Of a DNA stretch of 64,000 nucleotides, positions 18,060 through 26,471 are shown in pieces. The notes beneath the pieces were generated by a model. The model saw only the letters and a list, made by a program, of their open reading frames with translations, was not told the origin of the DNA and did not search any database. The translations under genes and the position numbers were made by a program. Origin of the DNA: Streptomyces showdoensis (GTDB lineage: Bacteria; Actinomycetota; Actinomycetes; Streptomycetales; Streptomycetaceae); NCBI RefSeq assembly GCF_039535475.1, contig NZ_BAAAXG010000026.1, positions 3,157,501 through 3,221,500 on the forward strand. The letters run 5' to 3'. The stretch's first letter is position 1. Every line of letters starts with the position of its first letter.

Positions 18060-19322
18060 TCAGACCGTACGGAACGCCAGCACCACGTTGTGGCCGCCGA
18101 AGCCGAACGAGTTGTTGATCGCGGCGATCGTGCCCTGGGGCAGCTCGCGCGGCTCGTCGCGGACGATGTCGGCGTCGACCTCGGGGTCGAGGTCGGTGAC
18201 GTTGATGGTCGGCGGGGCCAGCCGGTGGTGGAGGGCCAGGACCGTCGCGACGGTCTCGATGCCGCCCGCGCCGCCCAGGAGGTGGCCGGTCATCGACTTG
18301 GTCGCGGAGACCGCCACGTGGTCCAGCTCGTCGCCCAGGACCTTGCGCAGCGCCTTGATCTCGGCGACGTCGCCCTGCGGGGTGGACGTGGCGTGGGCGT
18401 TGAGGTGGACGACCTCGGACGGCTTCAGGTCCGTCGCGTCGAGGAGGTTCTGCAGCGCCGCGGCGATGCCCCGGCCGGTCGGCTCGGGCTGCGCGATGTG
18501 GTGGCTGTCGGCCGACAGGCCCTGGCCCAGCACCTCGCAGTAGATCTTCGCGCCGCGCGCCTTCGCGTGCTCCTCGGACTCCAGCACGACCACGCCGGCG
18601 CCCTCGCCGAGGACGAAGCCGTCCCGGCCCTTGTCGTAGGGGCGCGAGGCCTGCTGGGGCTCGTCGTTGTTCTTGGACATCGCCATCATGTTGGCGAAGG
18701 CCGCGATCGGCAGCGGGTGGATCGCCGCCTCGGTGCCGCCCGCGACGACCACGTCGGCACGGCCGGTGCGGATCATCTCGACGGCGTAGCCGATCGCCTC
18801 GGCACCCGACGCGCACGCGGAGACCGGGGTGTGGACGCCCGCCCGGGCGTTCACCTCCAGGCCGACGTTGGCGGAGGGGCTGTTGGGCATCAGCATCGGC
18901 ACGGTGTGCGGGGAGACGCGGCGGACGCCGGACTCCTTCAGCACGTCGTACTGGTCGAGCAGCGTGGTGACACCGCCGATGCCGGAGGCGATGACGGAAC
19001 CGAGCCGCTCGGGCACGATCTTCTCGTCCTCGCCGGCGGGCGCGGTGTAGCCCGCGTCGGCCCACGCCTCGCGGGCCGCGATCAGCGCGAACTGCGCCGA
19101 GCGGTCCAGCTTGCGGGCCAGCGGGCGGGGCAGCACCTCGGACGGCTCCACCGCGACGCGCGCGGCGATCCGTACGGGCAGCTCCTCGAAGCGCTCGCCC
19201 TCCAGGGGCTTGACGCCGGAGCGGCCGGCGAGGAGGCCCTCCCAGGTGGAAGCGGAGTCGCCACCCAGCGGAGTGGTTGCGCCGATACCGGTGACGACCA
19301 CGGTGCGATTGGTCGAGCTCAC
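18060..19322 (-). CDS. fabF: Beta-ketoacyl-ACP synthase II (FabF)
   Basis: This is a 420-residue ketosynthase that elongates acyl-ACP with malonyl-ACP in type II fatty-acid synthesis. The catalytic triad is visible: Cys170 in VSACASGAEA, His in NAHATSTPQGD and His in KSMTGHLLGGAGG. The GTG at 19322 is preferred because GGAGAAAG lies 7 nt upstream and the product begins SSTNRTVVVTGIG as usual for FabF. It is the last gene of the fabD-fabH-acpP-fabF operon, 80 bp after acpP. A diverged copy of its final codons lies downstream. Confidence 0.97.
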   Translation of the reverse strand: MSSTNRTVVVTGIGATTPLGGDSASTWEGLLAGRSGVKPLEGERFEELPVRIAARVAVEPSEVLPRPLARKLDRSAQFALIAAREAWADAGYTAPAGEDEKIVPERLGSVIASGIGGVTTLLDQYDVLKESGVRRVSPHTVPMLMPNSPSANVGLEVNARAGVHTPVSACASGAEAIGYAVEMIRTGRADVVVAGGTEAAIHPLPIAAFANMMAMSKNNDEPQQASRPYDKGRDGFVLGEGAGVVVLESEEHAKARGAKIYCEVLGQGLSADSHHIAQPEPTGRGIAAALQNLLDATDLKPSEVVHLNAHATSTPQGDVAEIKALRKVLGDELDHVAVSATKSMTGHLLGGAGGIETVATVLALHHRLAPPTINVTDLDPEVDADIVRDEPRELPQGTIAAINNSFGFGGHNVVLAFRTV

Positions 19323-19402
19323 AGGAATTCTTTCTCCATGTGTGTGATGGTCGAAAAGCGGCGCCACCGCTGGGTGGCGAACCGGGTCAGCTAGGCCCGA
19401 GA

Positions 19403-19651
19403 TCAGGCCTGGTGCTTCAGGATGTACTCGGTCGCGTCGCCGACCGTCTTGAGGTTCTTGACGTCCTCGTCGGGGATCTTGACGTCGAAGCGCTCTTCGG
19501 CGGCCACGACGACCTCGACCATGGACAGGGAGTCGACGTCCAGGTCGTCGGTGAAGGACTTGTCGAGCTCGACGTCCTCCGCCGGGATGCCGGCGATCTC
19601 GTTGACGATCTCGGCGAGGCCCTTGACGATCTCGTCCTGGGTGTAGGCCAT
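19403..19651 (-). CDS. acpP: Acyl carrier protein (AcpP)
   Basis: This is an acidic 82-residue acyl carrier protein. Ser41 in DDLDVDSLSMVE is the site of 4'-phosphopantetheine attachment, and it carries the growing chain for FabD, FabH and FabF. AAGGAG lies upstream of the ATG that gives MAYTQDE; longer open frame upstream is not conserved-looking sequence. It sits between fabH (55 bp) and fabF (80 bp) in the primary-metabolism fab operon, which marks it as the fatty-acid ACP and not a polyketide ACP. Confidence 0.97.
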   Translation of the reverse strand: MAYTQDEIVKGLAEIVNEIAGIPAEDVELDKSFTDDLDVDSLSMVEVVVAAEERFDVKIPDEDVKNLKTVGDATEYILKHQA

Positions 19652-19706
19652 GGTGGCGCTCCTTGTGGTGTTCTGAAGAAATGGGCTTCCGGATGATCCG
19701 GAGTGC

Positions 19707-20738
19707 CTAGGGGAGAGTAACGACCGTCGCGGCGAAGACGAGACCCGCCCCGAAGCCGATGATGAGCGCCGTGTCGCCGCTCTTTGCCTTGCCGGTCGCC
19801 AGGAGCCGCTCCATCGCGAGCGGGATCGAGGCGGCCGAGGTGTTGCCGGTGGTCTCCACGTCACGGGCGACCGTGACGTGCTCCGGCAGCTTGAGGGTCT
19901 TCACCATCGAGTCGATGATCCGCATGTTCGCCTGGTGCGGGATGAAGACGTCCAGGTCGTCCGCCGAGATGCCGGCGGCGTCCAGCGCCTGCTGGGCGAC
20001 CTTCGCCATCTCGAAGACGGCCCAGCGGAAGACCGCCTGGCCCTCCTGCGTGATGGCCGGGAACTTGATGTCGCCCTGCTCGTTGAGGGGGAGCTTCGAC
20101 ACGTCGCCGACGTGGAACTCGTTCCACGGCACGGTCTGCTTGATCGTCTCGGACTTGTCGCCCTCCGAACCCCACACGGTGGGGCCGATGTGCGGCTCGT
20201 CCGAGGGGCCGACGACCACGGCGCCCGCGCCGTCGCCGAACAGGAAGGCCGTCGCGCGGTCCTCCAGGTCCGTCAGGTCGCTCAGCCGCTCCACGCCGAT
20301 CACCAGCACGTACTCGGCCGAACCCTCGACGACCATGCCCTTGGCGAGCGTGAGGCCGTAGCCGAAGCCCGCGCAGCCGGCGGAGATGTCGAAGGCGGCC
20401 GGCTTGCCGGCGCCGATCTTGTCGGCGATCTCGGTGGCCACCGCCGGGGTCTGCTTGAAGTGCGAGACCGTGGAGACGACGACCGCGCCGATCTGCTCCG
20501 GGGTGATCCCGGCGTCGGCGATCGCCTTGCCGGAGGCCTCCACCGACATCGCGGTGACGGTCTCCTCGGGCGACGCCCAGTGGCGGGTGGCGATGCCGGA
20601 GCGCGAGCGGATCCACTCGTCGGAGGAGTCGATCTTCTCCAGGATCACCTCGTTGGGCACCACACGGGTGGGGCGGTAGCCGCCGACACCGAGGATGCGC
20701 GCGTACGGGGCGCCCTTGCTGGGCTTGATCTTCGCCAT
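19707..20738 (-). CDS. fabH: Beta-ketoacyl-ACP synthase III (FabH)
   Basis: This 343-residue condensing enzyme starts fatty-acid chains by joining acyl-CoA to malonyl-ACP; in streptomycetes it accepts branched starter units. Catalytic residues are visible: Cys122 in DISAGCAGFGYG, His in FIPHQANMRIID and Asn in TTGNTSAASIP. The ATG at 20738 with AAGGAG upstream is preferred over a GTG 12 bp earlier that would overlap the ribosome-binding site. It follows fabD by 18 bp and is cotranscribed with it. Confidence 0.97.
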   Translation of the reverse strand: MAKIKPSKGAPYARILGVGGYRPTRVVPNEVILEKIDSSDEWIRSRSGIATRHWASPEETVTAMSVEASGKAIADAGITPEQIGAVVVSTVSHFKQTPAVATEIADKIGAGKPAAFDISAGCAGFGYGLTLAKGMVVEGSAEYVLVIGVERLSDLTDLEDRATAFLFGDGAGAVVVGPSDEPHIGPTVWGSEGDKSETIKQTVPWNEFHVGDVSKLPLNEQGDIKFPAITQEGQAVFRWAVFEMAKVAQQALDAAGISADDLDVFIPHQANMRIIDSMVKTLKLPEHVTVARDVETTGNTSAASIPLAMERLLATGKAKSGDTALIIGFGAGLVFAATVVTLP

Positions 20739-20756
20739 GCTTCTCGACACTCCTTG

Positions 20757-21713
20757 TCAGGCCGTGGCCGTCTCGGCGACGAGCGTGCGGGCCGCGTCGA
20801 GGTCGTCGGGGGTCTTCAGGGCCACGGTGGGGACACCGGGCAGGGCGCGCTTGGCGAGGCCGGTCAGGGTGCCGCCGGGGCACACCTCGACCAGGCCGGT
20901 GACACCGAGCTCCTTGAAGGTCTCCATGCACAGGTCCCAGCGGACCGGGTTGGCGACCTGGCCGACCAGGCGGGCGATGACCTCGGCGCCGCCGGTGACG
21001 ACCTGGCCGTCCTTGTTGGAGACGTAGCGCACGGCCGGGTCGGCCGGGGACAGCTCCTGGGCGGCGGCGGCCAGCTTCTCCACGGCCGGGGCCATGTGGT
21101 GCGTGTGGAACGCGCCGGCGACCTGCAGCGGGACCACCCGGCGGACGCCCTCGGGCTTGTCCTCGGCCAGGGCGGCCAGCTGCTCCAGGGTGCCGGCGGC
21201 GACGATCTGGCCGGCGCCGTTGACGTTGGCCGGGGTCAGGCCCAGCTTCTCCAGGTGCGGGACGGTCACCTCGGGGTCGCCGCCGAGCAGCGCCGACATG
21301 CCGGTCCGGGTGATCGCGGCGGCCTCGGCCATCGCGAGACCACGGGTGCGGACGAGGCGCAGCGCCGCGGTGGCGTCGAGGACGCCCGCGAACGCGGCGG
21401 CGGTGAACTCGCCGACGCTGTGACCGGCGACGGCGCCGGGGGACACGGCGCCGAGACCGAAGGCGGCGTCGGGGGCGACGTCACCGAGGGCGGCGGCGGA
21501 CAGCAGACCGGCGGCCACCAGCAGCGGCTGGGCCACGGCGGTGTCGCGGATCTCGTCCGCGTCCGCCTTCGTGCCGTAGTGGGCGAGGTCGAGCCCGATG
21601 GCGTCGGACCAGGCCGCGACGCGGTCGGCGGCACCGGGGAGTTCGAGCCAGGGAGTCAGGAAGCCGGGCGTCTGGGCGCCTTGGCCGGGAGCGACGAGTA
21701 CGAGCACCCTCAC
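20757..21713 (-). CDS. fabD: Malonyl-CoA:ACP transacylase (FabD)
   Basis: This enzyme moves malonyl groups from CoA to ACP and supplies the extender for FabH and FabF. The active-site motif GHSVGE holds the nucleophile Ser (residue 99 from the first start), preceded by the oxyanion segment APGQGAQ; Arg in RTRGLAMAEAA and His in AFHTHHMAPA complete the site. Two GTG starts are possible, 21713 and 21707; the second gives MLVLVAPGQGAQ, the usual family N-terminus. It is the first gene of the fab operon and follows fasR by 83 bp. Confidence 0.96.
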   Translation of the reverse strand: MRVLVLVAPGQGAQTPGFLTPWLELPGAADRVAAWSDAIGLDLAHYGTKADADEIRDTAVAQPLLVAAGLLSAAALGDVAPDAAFGLGAVSPGAVAGHSVGEFTAAAFAGVLDATAALRLVRTRGLAMAEAAAITRTGMSALLGGDPEVTVPHLEKLGLTPANVNGAGQIVAAGTLEQLAALAEDKPEGVRRVVPLQVAGAFHTHHMAPAVEKLAAAAQELSPADPAVRYVSNKDGQVVTGGAEVIARLVGQVANPVRWDLCMETFKELGVTGLVEVCPGGTLTGLAKRALPGVPTVALKTPDDLDAARTLVAETATA

Positions 21714-21769
21714 ACTCTCTCTTGGGGACGGTCCCGGACGCCCGTGGGGACAAGGACGAAGAACCGTCG

Positions 21770-21790
21770 GTCGAATTGTTGGTGTTCGAC
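21770..21790. promoter_or_regulatory. Candidate FasR operator in the fabD promoter region
   Basis: Inverted repeat GTCGAA-N9-TTCGAC lies in the 83-bp fasR-fabD gap, in its most AT-rich part. FasR of S. coelicolor is known to bind and activate the fab operon promoter; that this repeat is the site is inference. Confidence 0.45.
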
Positions 21791-21796
21791 AAAAGT

Positions 21797-22978
21797 CTAG
21801 GACTGCGTCTCCGCGTCGGCCAAGCGCCCGAGGATGAGCGCGATCCGCAGGGTGAAGGCGGAGCGGACGTCGGAGGGTGACCAGCCGGTGACGTCGGTCA
21901 CACGTCGAAGCCGGTAGCGCACGGTGTTCGGGTGGACGAACAGCATCCGCGCCGCGCCTTCCAGGCTGCTGGCCTGCTCCAGGTAGACACTCAGAGTTTC
22001 GAGCAGCGCCGAGCCCGCTTCTTCCAGCGGTCTGTAGATCTCCTCCACCAGCTGCTCACGGGCCGAAGGGTCGGAGGCGATGGCGCGCTCGGGCAGGAGA
22101 TCGTCCGCGAGCACCGGGCGCGGGGCGTCCTGCCAGGCCGAGCAGGCCTTGAGCCCGGCGGCGGCGGCCTGCGCGGAGCGGGTGGCGGCCAGCAGGTCGG
22201 GCACGACGGGGCCCGCGACGACGGGGCCCTGCGCGTACGGCCCGATCAGGGCCTTCGCCACGGCCAGCGGATTGTCGTTGCCGCCCGCGATGACCACGAG
22301 CCGGTCCCCGAGCACACCCGTGAGGACCTGGAGCTTGGCGTGCCGGGCGGCCCGCCGGATCGCCTCCACGGTCAGCTCGCTGTCCCCGTCGGGCGCCGTG
22401 CCCAGGATCACGCACACGTTCTCCGGCGAGTTCCAGCCGAGGGCGGCGGCCCGGGACACGGCCCCCTCGTCGGCCTCGCCCGAGAGCACCGCGTTCACGA
22501 CCAGCGACTCCAGCCGGGCGTCCCAGGCGCCGCGGGCCTCGGCGGCCTGCGCGTACACCTGGGCGGTGGCGAAGGCGATCTCCCGCGCGTAGACCAGCAG
22601 CGCCTCGCGCAGCACGCGCTCGTCGCCGGGGGCGGCGACCTCGTCGATCGCCGACTCCATGACCTCGATGGTCGTCCGGACCATCTCGACGGTCTGGCGC
22701 AGGGTGATCGCCCGGGTCAGCTCGCGCGGCGCGGTGCCGAACACGTCGGTGGAGATCGCCTGCGGCGTCTCCGGGTGCCGGAACCACTCGGTGAACGCGG
22801 CGATGCCGGCCTGAGCGACCAGACCGATCCACGACCGGTTCTCGGGCGGCATCGCCCGGTACCACGGCAGCGTCTCGTCCATGCGGGCGATGGCGCCGGC
22901 GGCGAGCCGCCCCGAAGACTGTTCGAGGCGCTTCAGGGTCGCGGCATGCGGGTGAGCTGGCTTCACGGGTTCAGACAC
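21797..22978 (-). CDS. fasR: FasR, PucR-type activator of the fab operon
   Basis: This is a 393-residue PucR/CdaR-type regulator. The C-terminal helix-turn-helix (LETLSVYLEQASSLEGAARMLFVHPNTVRYRLRRV, residues about 325-365) is characteristic, following a GGDEF-like central region (about 165-290). Its place directly upstream of fabD on the same strand and its sequence identify it as FasR, which activates fabDHPF in streptomycetes and responds to malonyl-CoA status according to published work. The GTG start gives MSEPVKPAHPHAATLKRLEQ. Confidence 0.93.
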   Translation of the reverse strand: MSEPVKPAHPHAATLKRLEQSSGRLAAGAIARMDETLPWYRAMPPENRSWIGLVAQAGIAAFTEWFRHPETPQAISTDVFGTAPRELTRAITLRQTVEMVRTTIEVMESAIDEVAAPGDERVLREALLVYAREIAFATAQVYAQAAEARGAWDARLESLVVNAVLSGEADEGAVSRAAALGWNSPENVCVILGTAPDGDSELTVEAIRRAARHAKLQVLTGVLGDRLVVIAGGNDNPLAVAKALIGPYAQGPVVAGPVVPDLLAATRSAQAAAAGLKACSAWQDAPRPVLADDLLPERAIASDPSAREQLVEEIYRPLEEAGSALLETLSVYLEQASSLEGAARMLFVHPNTVRYRLRRVTDVTGWSPSDVRSAFTLRIALILGRLADAETQS

Positions 22979-23305
22979 GGGGACAAGACTGCCCTATGTC
23001 GGGGAGTCGGCTGGCACGGACCGGCGCCACGGAACGAAAGCGCAGGTCACAGACGTGGTCCGCCGGCCGATCCGGATGCCTTCGCCGCGTCGTGCCGACC
23101 TGCCCGGCCCGTCGGGGGCTGTGGAGATCCGACAGCGCCGGAAGCCGCTGGCCGCCTACGGCCGGTTCCGGGCCACGGAGAGTCGCACGGTGGCGTGCGC
23201 CGCGGAAGGGACGGTGACGCGTTCCGGTGCGCACGCCACGAAGAGCCACCACTCGTCGGCCGGCTTCGTGGCCGCCCAGCCGCCCGGCGCCGCTACCGTG
23301 AACCC
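22979..23305. other. Intergenic region between fasR and the pirin gene
   Basis: This 327-bp stretch holds the divergent promoters of fasR (minus) and the pirin gene (plus). On the minus strand CAGTCT lies 7 nt before the fasR GTG. The rest is GC-rich, with no gene having a supported start. A protein-like peptide on the minus strand (stop at 23156) lacks a start codon and was rejected. Confidence 0.5.
23294..23299 (+). promoter_or_regulatory. -10 of a leaderless promoter (pirin gene)
   Basis: TACCGT lies 6 nt before the GTG at 23306, and no Shine-Dalgarno is present. Confidence 0.45.
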
Positions 23306-23968
23306 GTGATACGCATCCAGCGCGCCGGGGAGCGGTACCCCGGAGGTGAGCCCGGGGCCGGGATCGAGACCCGGCACGCCCTTTCCTTCGGCCGTTACTA
23401 CGACCCCGACAACCTCCGCTTCGGCGCGCTGCTCGCGGTCAACGAGGAGCGGCTCGCCCCGGGCGCCGGTTTCGACGAGCACCCGCACAGTCACACCGAG
23501 ATCGTGACCTGGGTCGTCGAGGGCGAGCTGACCCACCGCGACTCGGCCGGCCACGCGACCGTGGTGCGCCCCGGCGACCTCCAGCACCTGAGCGCCGCCG
23601 AGGGCGTCCGGCACGTGGAGCGCAACGACGGCCCGGACCCGCTGGTCTTCGTCCAGATGTGGCTGGCCCCGCTGGCCCCCGGCGGCGACCCCGCGTACGA
23701 CGTGGTCCGCGGCATCGCCGACGCCACCCCGTACGCCCTCCCGGCGGCGGGCTCGATGCTGCACGTGCGGCGCCTGGAGGCGGGCGAGCGGGCGGCCGTC
23801 CCGGACGCGGACTTCGTCTACGTCCACGTGGCGCGCGGCACGGTCCGCCTCGACGGCGAGGAACTGGCGGAGGGTGACGCGGCCCGCGTCACCGGCGCGG
23901 AGGGCCTGGCCCTGCTCGCGACCGGCGATGCGGAGGTGCTGCTGTGGGAGATGCGGCGGGCGTTCTAG
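23306..23968 (+). CDS. Pirin family protein (bicupin)
   Basis: This is a 220-residue pirin. The N-terminal cupin holds the metal-binding pattern FDEHPHSHTEIVTWVVEGELTH, with three His and a Glu typical of pirins, followed by RPGDLQHLSAAEGVRH. The C-terminal cupin half is degenerate. Pirins are cytoplasmic metal proteins; some are quercetinases and others redox sensors or regulators, and the role here cannot be fixed. The GTG at 23306 is the only start that leaves the N-terminal strand (VIRIQRAGERY) intact. Its TAG stop overlaps the stop of the converging DUF397 gene. Confidence 0.88.
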   Translation: MIRIQRAGERYPGGEPGAGIETRHALSFGRYYDPDNLRFGALLAVNEERLAPGAGFDEHPHSHTEIVTWVVEGELTHRDSAGHATVVRPGDLQHLSAAEGVRHVERNDGPDPLVFVQMWLAPLAPGGDPAYDVVRGIADATPYALPAAGSMLHVRRLEAGERAAVPDADFVYVHVARGTVRLDGEELAEGDAARVTGAEGLALLATGDAEVLLWEMRRAF

Positions 23969-24159
23969 CGGACGCCGTCCACGAAGGCCTGCCAGGCGGC
24001 GGCGCCGACGATCAGGGCGGGGCCGGCGGGGTCCTTGCTGTCACGGACCGGGACGGCGCCGGGGAAGCCGTCGGCGACCTCGACGCACTCGCCGCCGGTG
24101 TTTCCGCTGTACGAGGACTTCCGCCACCGCGCGCCGGTCAGTTCAGGACGGGTCTCCAT
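23965..24159 (-). CDS. DUF397 small protein
   Basis: This is a 64-residue member of the DUF397 family, with RWRKSSYSGNTGGECVEVAD and VRDSKDPAGPALIVG as hallmarks. Such proteins are encoded in large numbers in Streptomyces, usually next to an XRE/DUF5753 regulator, and are thought to work with it as antagonists in development or antibiotic regulation (whiJ-type loci). Here its ATG lies 17 bp inside the end of the upstream regulator gene, so translation is probably coupled. Its stop overlaps the pirin stop on the other strand. Confidence 0.9.
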   Translation of the reverse strand: METRPELTGARWRKSSYSGNTGGECVEVADGFPGAVPVRDSKDPAGPALIVGAAAWQAFVDGVR

Positions 24160-24967
24160 AACGTTCCTCCATCACGCGGGTGATCAGTGCCGCCGAATCC
24201 TCTACGGAGAGGGCGGTGGCCTGCACGTGAGAGTAACGGAGCGCACCTTCCCTGACGGTGTCAGGGTTGGCGGTCATGTGGCCGGAGATCAGGTCCTCCG
24301 TGTAGACGATGTCCGGGTCGTCGTCGAACCGGAGGGCGGTGAACGACCCTTCGAGGCTGGCGTGTTCGCCCGCCTCGAAGGGCAGGACCTGGATGCGCAT
24401 CCAGCGGTGGTCGGCGAACGTCAGCAGATGCGCCAGTTGCCGCCGCATCACCTCGCGGCCGCCGATCGGCCGGTGCAGCACCGCCTCGTCGAGCACCGCC
24501 CAGGCGAGCGGCGGGCGCTCCCGGGCCAGGATGCGCTGGCGCTCCATCCGCGCCGCGAGCAGGCCCTCCAGGTCGTCCGGCATGCCGGTGGCCAGCACCG
24601 CCCGCGCGTACTCCTCGGTCTGCAGCAGCCCGTACACCAGCTGCGTCTGGAACGTGGAGATGTACGTCGCGATGGCCTCCATCTGCGCGAACGGCTGGAA
24701 CCACGTCGGCAACTGGCTCCGCAGCACCAGCCCGATGAGCCGGCTGAACAGCCCGTCCGTGCCCAGTGCGGCGTCCAGCCGTTCGGAGAACTCGCGGGTG
24801 GGGATCTTCTTCGCGCACTCGACCTGCCCGACCAGGGAGCCCGAGCAGAAGATGATGTCCCCGAGCTGCTGCTGCCTCAGCCCGTGCGCCTCGCGTAAGC
24901 GGCGCAGCTCCCAGCCGTAGTAGTCCAGGGGGGAGGCGCTGGGGTCGAGTTGGACGATGTTGACCAT
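24143..24967 (-). CDS. XRE-family regulator with DUF5753 domain
   Basis: This is a 274-residue regulator. The N-terminal helix-turn-helix (about residues 15-70: LRRLREAHGLRQQQLGDIIFCSGSLVGQVE) is of XRE type, followed by a DUF5753 domain (about 90-265: FQTQLVYGLLQTEEYARAVL...VLDEAVLHRPIGG). This fused layout is typical of WhiJ-like regulators of Streptomyces paired with DUF397 proteins. The ATG is followed by VNIVQLDPSASPLDYYGWELR. The pair forms an operon, with the downstream DUF397 start inside this gene. Confidence 0.9.
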   Translation of the reverse strand: MVNIVQLDPSASPLDYYGWELRRLREAHGLRQQQLGDIIFCSGSLVGQVECAKKIPTREFSERLDAALGTDGLFSRLIGLVLRSQLPTWFQPFAQMEAIATYISTFQTQLVYGLLQTEEYARAVLATGMPDDLEGLLAARMERQRILARERPPLAWAVLDEAVLHRPIGGREVMRRQLAHLLTFADHRWMRIQVLPFEAGEHASLEGSFTALRFDDDPDIVYTEDLISGHMTANPDTVREGALRYSHVQATALSVEDSAALITRVMEERYGDPS

Positions 24968-25092
24968 GGCGGAAACCTCCGGCCCGGACGCGCACGGCGT
25001 GTCGACTCGCTGTGCCGCCGAGCGTAACCAGCGCGTCGCGGGCCGGAGGCGGGAATCCCGTACGGCCACTCCTGTGGGTGACCCGGCCGGGG

Positions 25093-26262
25093 TCAGCCGC
25101 GCAGCGCGCTCTTCGCCTGCCAGGCGGTCCAGTCCAGGTTCCAGGCGCCGTAGCCGTTGCCCTCGGCGACGACGCCCTTGGTGTCCTCGCCGGTGATCTC
25201 GAAGGGGTCGCCGACCCGGACGGAGGCGTAGAAGGAGGCGGCGTTCTCGTCGCTCATGCCGATGCAGCCGGAGCTCTTGTTGGCGTTGCCGAACCAGCGC
25301 GCGTTCCACGGGGCGGCGTGGGCGTACATGCCGGACCAGGTCAGCCGCATCGAGTAGTCGACGTCCTTGTCGTAGGCGTCGCCGAGGCCGACCGTCTCGG
25401 AGTTCATGTTGATCGTGCCCTCCTTCGCCATCAGGACGGCCGTGCCCCGCCAGGAGCGCTTGTCGCCGCCGGGGGTGCCGCCGGAGACCGGGATGGTGCG
25501 GACGGTGCGCCCGTCCCGGACGACGGAGAGCTTCTTGCGGTCCAGGTCGACCTTGATCACCTGGGCCTGGGAGGCGACGGTGAAGCCGGTGCGGTAGTCG
25601 CGGACGAACCAGCCGTCGCCCGAGTCCGTGCCGTTCAGCGTCGCGTCCAGGGTCACCTTCGTGCCGGGCTTCCAGTACGCGCGGGGCCGCCAGTCCGCGC
25701 GGTCCCTGCCCGAGTAGTCCTTGAGCCAGCCCCACGAGCCCTCGGTGCCGTTGGAGGTGGTGACCTTCAACTGGCGCTCCACGTCCGCCTTGTTGGTGAC
25801 GGGGCGGTCGAAGACGATCGACAGGGGGTGCGCGATGCCCACCGTCGTGTTCTTGCCGGGGGCCAGCGTCAGCTTGTTGACCTTGTCCGCGTCGGGGGTC
25901 GAGAAGGACTTCCGGTCCTTCGTCTCCTTGCCGCCGGCGCCGCGGGAGGTCACCTCCACCGTGTACGTGGTGCCGGGCGCGGCCTTGCGGTCCGAGGCCC
26001 AGGAGGTGCCGCCCGCGGCGGTGCGGCCCGCGAGCTCGGTGCCGTCCTCGTCGACCACCTTCACCGTCGCCAGGGTGCCGCCGGCGGCCGTCACCCTGAC
26101 CGGCTGCCCGGCCGCCGGGGGCGTCACGGTCACCTTCGCGGGGGTGCCGTCGGCGGGCGCCTTCGGCGAGGCGGCCTGCGGGTCGGCGGCCGCCGTGGAG
26201 CAGGCGGTCAGCGACGCGGCCGCGATCAGGAACAGGGGGATGCGTATGTGGGTGCGCAGCAC
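25093..26262 (-). CDS. L,D-transpeptidase lipoprotein (YkuD) with Ig-like domains
   Basis: This is a 389-residue lipoprotein that would form 3-3 cross-links in peptidoglycan. The GTG at 26262 has GGAGG seven bases upstream. The signal peptide ends in lipobox LTAC (Cys about residue 20). Two Ig-like domains follow (about 45-130 and 130-235), then the YkuD catalytic domain with HAAPWNARWFG and SSGCIGM, where Cys333 is the nucleophile. The architecture matches actinobacterial Ldt enzymes such as LdtMt2. It is divergent from femX-murJ, which also act on peptidoglycan. Confidence 0.93.
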   Translation of the reverse strand: MLRTHIRIPLFLIAAASLTACSTAAADPQAASPKAPADGTPAKVTVTPPAAGQPVRVTAAGGTLATVKVVDEDGTELAGRTAAGGTSWASDRKAAPGTTYTVEVTSRGAGGKETKDRKSFSTPDADKVNKLTLAPGKNTTVGIAHPLSIVFDRPVTNKADVERQLKVTTSNGTEGSWGWLKDYSGRDRADWRPRAYWKPGTKVTLDATLNGTDSGDGWFVRDYRTGFTVASQAQVIKVDLDRKKLSVVRDGRTVRTIPVSGGTPGGDKRSWRGTAVLMAKEGTINMNSETVGLGDAYDKDVDYSMRLTWSGMYAHAAPWNARWFGNANKSSGCIGMSDENAASFYASVRVGDPFEITGEDTKGVVAEGNGYGAWNLDWTAWQAKSALRG

Positions 26263-26471
26263 GGCACGGCCTCCGCGAGGGTGGAAGGAGTGGGATGCAC
26301 CGGACTGTAGGCCGCGGCCGGGGGGGCCGTGCCCGGCCCCGGGGCCATGTGACGGGGCCTGGTGAGAAACGGTCATCGTCCGGTCACATTCCTCGCGCGG
26401 AGCGGTCAATACCGGCTGTGAGCCTGCTGTGCGCCCCACCACCGACGGGGCGGAACAAGGAGGCCCTCGTT

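Noticed and set aside
23156..23330. Protein-like peptide on the minus strand (YHGFTVAAPGGWAATKPADEW region)
   Set aside because: It has no ATG/GTG start at its beginning, lies antisense to the pirin promoter, and would need to begin inside the pirin gene.
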